In this document: one piece after another, positions 57,540 through 64,000 of the stretch
How positions within the stretch are numbered: the stretch's first letter is position 1
Layout: every line of letters starts with the position of its first letter
Assembly: GCF_003732545.1 (NCBI RefSeq)
Contig: NZ_AYKF01000001.1
Coordinates: forward strand, 1-64,000
Source of the DNA: Salinisphaera orenii subsp. halophila YIM 95161
GTDB taxonomy: Bacteria > Pseudomonadota > Gammaproteobacteria > Nevskiales > Salinisphaeraceae
DNA: 64,000 nucleotides
Direction of reading: 5' to 3'
Translations under genes and position numbers: made by a program
Notes under the pieces: model-generated
Seen by the model: only the letters and a program-made list of their open reading frames with translations
The model's database searches: none
What the model was told of the DNA's origin: nothing

Positions 57540-58283
57540 TCACTGGTCCGCCACCCAGGCGCCCTGACTCGAACGGGCGCGCAGAGCCTCCGGGTCGACA
57601 ATATCCACGTCGTTGTGGCGTATGCGAATCACGCCATCGCGCTGCAGGCGCGTGAGCACACGGCTGACCGTTTCCAGGCGCATCGACAGAAAATTGGCCA
57701 GCTCCAGACGCTTCATGCTCAGCGACACCGGACTCGGCTCCAATCCACGCATTTCACGTCGACGGCTCAGGGTAAGCAACAGGCTGCAGATACGGCCCAT
57801 GCTGTTCTTGCGCCCGAGCGTCAGCAGCAGCTTTTCTTCATCGGAAAGCGCCTGGCTCATCAACCGCATGAGCTGATGACGCAGACTCGGCAACTTGTCG
57901 ACCAGCCGATCCAGACGCGCCACCGGTATACGACAGACGTGCGTGGGTTCGAGCGCCACCGCCGTGCAGTGGTGTTTCTGGTCGGCAAACCCGTCGAGGC
58001 CCAGCAGATCGCCGGGATAATAGAAACCCAGGATCTGTTCCAGCCCGTCCTCGTCGACGACGACGGTCTTCATCGAGCCGTCGCGAATGGCATAGATATC
58101 TTCGAGTGGGTCCCCCTGGACGAACAGTTCGTCACTGGCGCCGATCGGCACGCCGGTGCTCACCAGCCGCTCGAGTTCGAGGATGTCTTCGTGGCTCAGG
58201 CCGTAGGGCAAGCACAGATAGCGCAACGAGCAGTGACTGCAGGTTTCAGCCAACTGTTCGAGTTGTAGGGACGTTGCCACCAT
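57540..58283 (-). CDS. fnr: FNR/Anr oxygen-responsive transcription regulator
   Basis: This 247-aa CRP-family protein has the FNR [4Fe-4S] cysteines in CSHCSLRYLC (C-x2-C-x5-C) and a fourth in KHHCTAVALE. The recognition helix carries E..SR in LSMRLETVSRVLTRLQ, which specifies TTGAT-N4-ATCAA. I chose the ATG at 58283 because AAGGCGAG lies just upstream; an in-frame ATG at 58298 is possible. Three FNR boxes follow within 5 kb, in front of ompW, cydD and cydA, so this gene is the likely regulator of its neighbours. Confidence 0.94.
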   Translation of the reverse strand: MVATSLQLEQLAETCSHCSLRYLCLPYGLSHEDILELERLVSTGVPIGASDELFVQGDPLEDIYAIRDGSMKTVVVDEDGLEQILGFYYPGDLLGLDGFADQKHHCTAVALEPTHVCRIPVARLDRLVDKLPSLRHQLMRLMSQALSDEEKLLLTLGRKNSMGRICSLLLTLSRRREMRGLEPSPVSLSMKRLELANFLSMRLETVSRVLTRLQRDGVIRIRHNDVDIVDPEALRARSSQGAWVADQ

Positions 58284-58430
58284 GCGCTCGCCTTGCATCC
58301 GGTTCGAAGTAACGCGCTCCACCGCGCTCAGCTTAGCCAATACGCAGAAACCTGCAGTTTTCGATGGCGCCCTGACTTCATTGCGGGGCAACTACTTGCC
58401 GACCAACAATCGGGACCGCGCCCGCTGTCG

Positions 58431-58444
58431 TTGACCTGGATCAA
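58431..58444 (+). promoter_or_regulatory. FNR box upstream of ompW
   Basis: TTGACCTGGATCAA matches TTGAT-N4-ATCAA at nine of ten positions and lies 62 bp before the ompW start codon. Confidence 0.8.
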
Positions 58445-58506
58445 ATAACGACTTTTACCGGCAAAGCAGCATCCCGGTGGCCGTCCAATGACTAGGAGAA
58501 CCTCCC

Positions 58507-59190
58507 ATGAACCGACTGTACCCGCCCGCGCTTGTCGCGGCCACCCTCGCAAGCCTGCCATTACCGCTATTCGCCCAGCCCGGCGCCGCAGAGGCCGGCG
58601 ACTGGATCCTGCGCGGCGGGCTCACCTATGTCGCGCCCAACGACCACACATCGAGCCGCAACGGCGAGCTCGCGCCGGCGCTCGCCGGCACCGATGTCGC
58701 GGTGAGTTCCGAGCCGCAGTTCGGTGTCACCGCGGCGTATCTGCTGACCGACAACCTCGCGGTCGAGCTGCTGGCCGCCACCCCGTTCGAACACGACCTG
58801 ACGCTGGCCGGCGGCGCGCTCGACGGCGTGCCGCTCGGCGATATCAAGCACCTGCCACCCACCTTGAGTTTGCAGTACCGCTTCGATACCGAGTCGGCGA
58901 TCACGCCCTATGTCGGGCTCGGCCTGAACTACACGTTCTTCTTTTCGGAGGATGTATCCGATCAGGCACGGGCTCTTAGTGTCCAGCATATCAAGCTCGA
59001 CGACTCCTTCGGCCCCGCGGCCCAGGTCGGGCTCGACTACGCGCTCACCGATCACTGGCTGATCAGTGCCGACGTGCGTTATCTGCACATCCAAACCACG
59101 GCCGAACTGCGCACGGCCACCGGTACGACCCATGTGGATGTCGATATCGATCCCTGGGTTTACACGCTCGCGGCGGGCTATCACTTCTAG
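58507..59190 (+). CDS. ompW: OmpW-family outer membrane protein
   Basis: This 227-aa protein has a signal peptide ending LPLPLFAQP-GAAEA and an eight-stranded barrel: GDWILRGGLTYVAPND, FGVTAAYLLTDNLAVELLAA, ITPYVGLGLNYTFFFSED, HWLISADVRYLHIQTTAELR and the C-terminal YTLAAGYHF ending in Phe. OmpW proteins carry small hydrophobic or amphipathic compounds and are FNR-induced in enterobacteria, consistent with the box upstream. AGGAG lies 8 bp before the ATG. Confidence 0.93.
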   Translation: MNRLYPPALVAATLASLPLPLFAQPGAAEAGDWILRGGLTYVAPNDHTSSRNGELAPALAGTDVAVSSEPQFGVTAAYLLTDNLAVELLAATPFEHDLTLAGGALDGVPLGDIKHLPPTLSLQYRFDTESAITPYVGLGLNYTFFFSEDVSDQARALSVQHIKLDDSFGPAAQVGLDYALTDHWLISADVRYLHIQTTAELRTATGTTHVDVDIDPWVYTLAAGYHF

Positions 59191-59215
59191 CTGGCGCAAG
59201 CGCGGCAAACCGGAT

Positions 59216-59229
59216 TTGATCTGGATCAA
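59216..59229 (+). promoter_or_regulatory. FNR box upstream of cydD
   Basis: TTGATCTGGATCAA is a perfect FNR/Anr consensus 81 bp before the cydD start codon. Confidence 0.9.
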
Positions 59230-59310
59230 CCGCCGAGGCCGGCGCCCAGCCTAGTCTGGCGCCGGCGCTCTCCAAAGCATCGTTTCTTCGAGCCCATCGA
59301 CGCTGCAACC

Positions 59311-61056
59311 ATGTCCACAAGTAACCCATCCGCTGCCTGGCTCAAGGCCGAAAGCGAGGTCGTACGTCGCCCGGTCGGCCGCGCCATCGCGATCGAAAGC
59401 CTGGGCGGCGGCCTGCTCATCGCCCAGGCCGCGGTGCTCGCGCACGTCGCGAACGCGGTTATCTTCGCGGGCGCAGCGCTGGCCGACGTCACTGCCTGGC
59501 TGTTTGCTTTTCTGGCGCTCATCGCGCTGCGCGCCCTGCTCGCCTACGCCGGCGAACGCGCGCGTTTCGAGGCCGCCGCGACCATCAAGACCGCAATCCG
59601 CGATCGGCTTTTTCGCCAGATCGAAGCGCTCGGCATCGTCTGGCAACGGCGCATGGCCAGCGGCGATGTGGTGGAAACGCTCACCGACGGCGTGGAAAAA
59701 CTCGAGGCGTACTACGGGCGCTATCTGTCGCAGACCGCGATCGCAGTGCTGTTGCCGATCGCGATCCTCGCGGTGATCACGCCCATCGATTGGCTGTCCG
59801 GGCTGGTCCTGCTGGCCACCGCGCCCCTGATCCCGGTGTTCATGATCTTCATCGGCAAGGGCGCCGAAAAGCTCAACCAACGCCAGTGGCGCCGGCTCGG
59901 GCTGCTGTCGGGGCATTTTCTCGACGCGCTGCAGGGCCTGACCACGCTGCGCATCTTCAACCTCGGCGCGCGCGAGTCGCGGCTGATCGAGCGCCTGTCC
60001 GACGACTACCGCCGCAGCACGATGGCCGTGTTGCGTATCGCGTTCCTGTCGTCGCTGGTGCTGGAATTTCTGGCCACGGTGAGCATCGCCCTGGTCGCCG
60101 TGCTGATCGGGTTCCGCCTGATGTGGGGCCAGCTCGGCTTTGAGGCGGGTTTTCTGGTGCTGCTGCTCGCCCCCGAGTTCTATCTACCGCTGCGCAATAT
60201 GGGCAGTGTCTACCACGCCCGCATGGAAGCGATCGCCGCCGCCGAGCGCATGGTCGAGATCTTCGATGCGCCCACCCTCGAATGGCAGGGCACGCGCCGC
60301 GATGTGTTCGCCGCGGCGCCGCCGCGCCTGACGTTGGCCGGTCTGACCTATACCTATCCCGACAACGACGCCCCGGCGCTGGCCGGTATCGATCTCGCTA
60401 TCGCGCCCGGTGAAACCATCGCGGTCGTGGGCGCCTCCGGCGCGGGCAAGAGCACGCTCGCGCTGGCCCTGCTCGGGCTGATCAAGGCCGACCACGGCGA
60501 TCTTCGTATCGACGAAGTGCCGCTGGCCGATATCGCGATCGAGGCCTGGCACGAACAGCTGGCCTGGGTGCCACAACAGCCTCGGCTGTTCCACGCCAGC
60601 GTGCGTGACAATCTTCGTGTCGGCGGTGTGTCGGCCGACGATACGGCGCTCTGGGCCGCGCTCGAGCGCGCCCAGGCGCGTGACTTCGTCGCTGCCCTGC
60701 CGCAGGGCCTGGATACGCCGATCGGTGAACGTGGCCTGCGGCTATCCGGCGGCCAGGCCCAGCGCCTGGCCATCGCCCGGGCCTTCGTGCGCGACGCGCG
60801 TTTCGTGGTAGTCGACGAGATCAGCGCGCATCTGGACGCCGACAACGAGCGCCGTCTGATCACGGCACTGGCCGCCCTGGCCCGGGGCCGCACGATGGTG
60901 CTCATCGCCCACCGGCTGGCCAGCGTCATTCATACCGATCGTATCGTGGTGATGGATCGCGGGCGCATCGTCGAACAGGGCAGCCATGCCCAATTGCTTG
61001 CGCGCGGCGGCATCTATGCGCGTCTGGCCGCGGGTGCCGCGATGCTGGCCGCATGA
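59311..61056 (+). CDS. cydD: Thiol reductant ABC exporter subunit CydD
   Basis: This 581-aa half-ABC transporter has six membrane helices in the first 300 residues and an ATPase with Walker A VVGASGAGKSTLALALLG, Q-loop WVPQQPRLF, signature LSGGQAQRLAIARAF and Walker B VVVDEISAHLD. CydDC exports cysteine and glutathione to the periplasm and is needed to assemble cytochrome bd. It overlaps cydC by 4 bp and precedes cydA in the same module. Confidence 0.94.
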   Translation: MSTSNPSAAWLKAESEVVRRPVGRAIAIESLGGGLLIAQAAVLAHVANAVIFAGAALADVTAWLFAFLALIALRALLAYAGERARFEAAATIKTAIRDRLFRQIEALGIVWQRRMASGDVVETLTDGVEKLEAYYGRYLSQTAIAVLLPIAILAVITPIDWLSGLVLLATAPLIPVFMIFIGKGAEKLNQRQWRRLGLLSGHFLDALQGLTTLRIFNLGARESRLIERLSDDYRRSTMAVLRIAFLSSLVLEFLATVSIALVAVLIGFRLMWGQLGFEAGFLVLLLAPEFYLPLRNMGSVYHARMEAIAAAERMVEIFDAPTLEWQGTRRDVFAAAPPRLTLAGLTYTYPDNDAPALAGIDLAIAPGETIAVVGASGAGKSTLALALLGLIKADHGDLRIDEVPLADIAIEAWHEQLAWVPQQPRLFHASVRDNLRVGGVSADDTALWAALERAQARDFVAALPQGLDTPIGERGLRLSGGQAQRLAIARAFVRDARFVVVDEISAHLDADNERRLITALAALARGRTMVLIAHRLASVIHTDRIVVMDRGRIVEQGSHAQLLARGGIYARLAAGAAMLAA

Positions 61057-62858
61057 TGCACCGTCCCCGGAGTCTCGGCAGCGATCTACGCTGGTGGTGG
61101 CGTCATGCGCGCCCCTACGCCGGCTGGTTTGCGCTCGGTATCGGTGTATCGATCGTCACCGTGTCGGCCAATATGGCGCTGCTCGCCGTCGCGGGCTGGT
61201 TCATCGCCAGCATGGCCGCGGCCGGGCTGGCCGGCGTGGATATGAATTATTTCACCCCGGCGGCGATGATTCGCGGGCTGGCCATCACCCGCACCGGCGG
61301 GCGCTACCTCGAGCGGTTGATCACCCACGACGCCACGCTGCGCCTGCTCACCGGCCTGCGGGTGTGGTTCTATCGCCAGATCGAGCCGCTGTCGACGGTC
61401 GACCTGCACAACGGTGATCTGCTGGCGCGGGTGCGCTCGGATATCGACACGCTCGATCATGTCTATCTGCGCCTGGTTGCCCCGGTCATTGTCGGCCTGG
61501 TGTGTCTGGCCGGCGCAGGCGCGGTGATGTGGCTGTACAGCCCCGTGGTCGCATTGGTGAATCTCATTTTGCTCGGCATCGCGGGCGTCGCGCTGCCGGG
61601 ACTGGTCTGTCATCTGGGCCGTCGCCCGGGTGCGGCCGCGGTCGATGATGCTGCACGACTCAAGGCGGCCTCGGTCGACTGGGTGGAAGGCCTCGGCGAG
61701 CTGACGGTGTTCGGCGCGGCGGCGGCCCGACGCACGGCCATCGGGGCGCTCTCGCGCGACTGGATCGCGCGCCAGCGAACGCTGTCGCGGCTCAACGGCC
61801 TGTCGAGCGCCGGCGTGCTGCTACTCACGAATCTGGCGATCGCCGGCACGGCGGCCGTCGTCGTCCCGCTGATCCGCAGCGGCGCGCTGCAGGCGGTGGA
61901 CTTCGCCCCGCTGGTGATGCTCGTGATGGGTTGCTTCGAGGCCGTCGCACTCATGCCCGGGGCCTGGCAGTCGCTCGGCCAGGTGCGCGCCGCGACCGCG
62001 CGGCTGCGCGCGTTCGAGCATCGCGAACCGGCCGTTGCCGAGCCGGCCGACCCCGCACCCGCGCCGGCCAGCGACGCAATTCGGTTCGAGCACGTGGGTG
62101 CACGCTACGAGGCCACCGGCGCCTGGGCCCTGCAGGGCGTCAGCCTCGATATCACGCCCGGAGAGCACATCGCCATCGTCGGGCCCAGCGGCGCGGGCAA
62201 GTCGACGTTCGTGAATCTGCTGCTGCGTCTCGCCGACATCCAGCAAGGCGACATTGTCTGGGACGACCGCTCGCTCTCGGCGTACCGCGCCGCCGATCTG
62301 CGCGCACGTATCGCCGTCGTGCCGCAGCGCGTGTATCTGTTCCATACCAGCGTGCGCGAAAACCTGCTGGTGGGCGGGCCGCAAGCCACGGCACAACGGA
62401 TGATCGCCGCGGCACGGATCGCCGGTATCCACGACGACATCGCGGCCCTGCCGGAGGGCTATGACACGATCGTGGGTGAAGAAGGCCTGCGCCTGTCGGG
62501 CGGTCAGATCCGGCGCATCGGTATCGCCCGGGCGCTGCTGCGCGACGCGCCCATGGTGATTCTCGACGAGCCGTTCGAAGGCCTTGACGCGGCCACCGCG
62601 GCGCGCCTCTGGGCGCGCCTGGAACGCCACCTGGCCGACAAGACGCTCATCGTGATCTCGCACGACATGGCTCGCGTACGTGCTTTCGCCCGGGTGCTCG
62701 TGTTCGAAAACGGCCGGCTGGTCGCCGACGGGGACCCCGCCACGCTCGCCGAGCGCTGCGATACCTACCGGCGCTTGACCCGGGCGCACTTCGCCCGCGA
62801 CCTGCCGCCGGTGTCTGCACCCGCAAGCGCACCCCTGTCGATACGACGTCTCGCATGA
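61053..62858 (+). CDS. cydC: Thiol reductant ABC exporter subunit CydC
   Basis: This 601-aa partner of CydD has membrane helices including LLAVAGWFIASMAAAGLAG, RGLAITRTGGRYLERLITHD (a CydC hallmark), Walker A IVGPSGAGKSTFVNLLLRL, signature LSGGQIRRIGIARALL and Walker B MVILDEPFEGLD. Its ATG overlaps the cydD stop by 4 bp. A perfect FNR box follows its stop and serves cydA. Confidence 0.94.
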   Translation: MMHRPRSLGSDLRWWWRHARPYAGWFALGIGVSIVTVSANMALLAVAGWFIASMAAAGLAGVDMNYFTPAAMIRGLAITRTGGRYLERLITHDATLRLLTGLRVWFYRQIEPLSTVDLHNGDLLARVRSDIDTLDHVYLRLVAPVIVGLVCLAGAGAVMWLYSPVVALVNLILLGIAGVALPGLVCHLGRRPGAAAVDDAARLKAASVDWVEGLGELTVFGAAAARRTAIGALSRDWIARQRTLSRLNGLSSAGVLLLTNLAIAGTAAVVVPLIRSGALQAVDFAPLVMLVMGCFEAVALMPGAWQSLGQVRAATARLRAFEHREPAVAEPADPAPAPASDAIRFEHVGARYEATGAWALQGVSLDITPGEHIAIVGPSGAGKSTFVNLLLRLADIQQGDIVWDDRSLSAYRAADLRARIAVVPQRVYLFHTSVRENLLVGGPQATAQRMIAAARIAGIHDDIAALPEGYDTIVGEEGLRLSGGQIRRIGIARALLRDAPMVILDEPFEGLDAATAARLWARLERHLADKTLIVISHDMARVRAFARVLVFENGRLVADGDPATLAERCDTYRRLTRAHFARDLPPVSAPASAPLSIRRLA

Positions 62859-62884
62859 GCCATCGACGCGCCCTCGATCGGCAT

Positions 62885-62898
62885 TTGATCCAAATCAA
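62885..62898 (+). promoter_or_regulatory. FNR box upstream of cydA
   Basis: TTGATCCAAATCAA is a perfect FNR/Anr consensus 83 bp before the cydA start codon. Confidence 0.9.
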
Positions 62899-62981
62899 CG
62901 AGCGCTACGAACCGCCCGACTAATCTTCCCAAAGCCAAACCCGTCTGGTCGCCCCGACCGCCCGACAACGAGCTTCGACCC

Positions 62982-64000
62982 ATGCAGGAACTGGAAACCG
63001 TCATCGCGCTCTCCCGCACGCAGTTCGCGGCGACCGCGCTCTATCACTATCTGTTCGTACCGCTCACGCTTGGCCTGTCCGTGCTGCTGGCAACGATGGA
63101 AACCATCTATGTCATCAGCGGCCGCGAGGTCTACCGCCAGATGACCCAGTTCTGGTCGAAGCTGTTCGCGATCAACTTCGCGCTTGGCGTGGCCACCGGT
63201 CTGACCATGGAGTTCGAGTTCGGCACCAACTGGTCGACGTACTCCCACTTCGTCGGCGACATCTTCGGCGCGCCGCTGGCGATCGAAGGGCTGATGGCGT
63301 TCTTCCTGGAATCGACGTTCGTCGGCCTGATGCTGTTCGGCTGGGACAAGCTCTCGCGCGGCAAGCACCTGCTCGTGACTTACATGGTCGCGCTCGGTTC
63401 GAATCTGTCGGCGCTCTGGATTCTCGTGGCCAATGCTTACATGCAGCATCCGGTCGGCTCGGAATTCAATCCGGCCACCATGCGCATGGAGCTGGAAAGC
63501 TTCACGGCGCTGTTCTTCAGCCACGAGGCCCAGGCCAAGTTCGTGCACACGAGCGTGGCCGGTTTTCTCACCGCGGCCATCTTCGTAATCGGCATCAGCG
63601 CGTTCTACATGCTGCGCAAGCGCCATATGGCGGTCGCGGTGCGCTCGTTCCGGGTCGCGGCCCTGTTCGGCGTATTCGCGAGTATCGGCGTGATCTGTCT
63701 GGGCGACGCGCTCGGCTTCATCAGCGGCGAAGGCCAGCCGAACAAGCTGGTTGCCATGGAAGGCCTGTGGGAAACCGCCGAGGCGCCGGCCGGCTTCAAC
63801 GTGATCGCCTGGCCGGATCAGGAGGCGATGGAAAATCGCTTCGCACTACAGATTCCCTACGTGCTCACACCGCTGGTCACACACAGCTTCGACGGGACCA
63901 TTACCGGCGCGCGCGATCTCGTACACCGTGCCGAGGTTCGAATCCGCGACGGGATTCCGGCGCTGGTCGCCCTCGAGACGCTTAGCGACAACCCGAACGA
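62982..64000 (+). CDS. cydA: Cytochrome bd ubiquinol oxidase subunit I (partial, runs off window)
   Basis: The frame opens at ATG 62982 and stays open to the window end, giving about 339 residues. It begins [20 protein letters not shown] then [20 protein letters not shown] (His19 region, heme b595 side), [40 protein letters not shown] (Glu99/Glu107 proton path), [18 protein letters not shown] (His186-type heme b558 ligand) and the start of the quinol-binding Q-loop. It is the catalytic subunit of a high-affinity oxidase for low oxygen. The C-terminal heme b558 Met lies outside the window. Confidence 0.95.
   Translation, partial: MQELETVIALSRTQFAATALYHYLFVPLTLGLSVLLATMETIYVISGREVYRQMTQFWSKLFAINFALGVATGLTMEFEFGTNWSTYSHFVGDIFGAPLAIEGLMAFFLESTFVGLMLFGWDKLSRGKHLLVTYMVALGSNLSALWILVANAYMQHPVGSEFNPATMRMELESFTALFFSHEAQAKFVHTSVAGFLTAAIFVIGISAFYMLRKRHMAVAVRSFRVAALFGVFASIGVICLGDALGFISGEGQPNKLVAMEGLWETAEAPAGFNVIAWPDQEAMENRFALQIPYVLTPLVTHSFDGTITGARDLVHRAEVRIRDGIPALVALETLSDNPN

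Overview
The window is GC-rich, densely packed bacterial DNA. An FNR-type oxygen regulator, an OmpW porin, CydDC/CydA, an Lpt/Lnt envelope set and an ANTAR-controlled nitrate assimilation operon together point to a gammaproteobacterium, and several families would fit a Salinisphaera-like marine or halotolerant organism. That placement is inference; no 16S gene is present.

Layout. (1) 1-11.5 kb is a complete type I-E CRISPR-Cas locus on the minus strand: a 24-repeat array with its leader at the high-coordinate end (9911-11345), a RelB/RelE-type toxin-antitoxin pair, cas3, then cse1-cse2-cas7-cas5-cas6e-cas1-cas2 (cas2 is cut by the window start). Between cas3 and cse1 lies the most interesting element in the window. 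Two diverged CRISPR repeats exactly 61 bp apart on the plus strand enclose a 32-nt pseudo-spacer. The first 20 nt of that pseudo-spacer match, at 18 of 20 positions, a site just upstream of cse1 that carries a perfect AAG PAM. This looks like a natural crRNA-like guide that would direct Cascade to its own operon promoter (an autorepressor, or a CreA-like antitoxin RNA). (2) 11.6-13.5 kb carries a GAF/HisKA_2 histidine kinase and a cyclodeaminase-family protein. (3) 13.6-21.6 kb is a DesABCD-type hydroxamate siderophore cluster with a TonB-dependent receptor preceded by a good Fur box. (4) 21.7-31.7 kb is a mixed metabolic stretch (SDR, thioesterase, HAD phosphatase, RlpA-like lipoprotein, FAD dehydrogenase, PhaC-like hydrolase, aldo/keto reductase, PHP-domain RNase AM, an envelope protein), interrupted by gene-free spans that share a dispersed 100-bp repeat. 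(5) 32.2-43.5 kb is a nitrate assimilation unit: nasT, then nasS-narK-FAD reductase-nasA-nirA-flavoprotein. A leader between nasT and nasS has an NtrC-like site, a sigma-54 promoter, hairpins and a terminator, so nitrogen limitation and nitrate would both be needed for expression. (6) 43.6-47.1 kb is gene-poor, with a DUF6607 protein, two small proteins, an imperfect duplication and tRNA-Gln. (7) 47.1-57.5 kb holds core genes (rplM-rpsI, a nitroreductase, lptE, leuS, lnt, corC-ybeY-phoH-miaB). (8) 57.5-64 kb is an FNR module: fnr and three FNR boxes in front of ompW, cydDC and cydA (cydA is cut by the window end).

No computation or database search was run. Family names come from reading the translated sequences, and start sites were chosen by Shine-Dalgarno context, overlaps and family N-termini.
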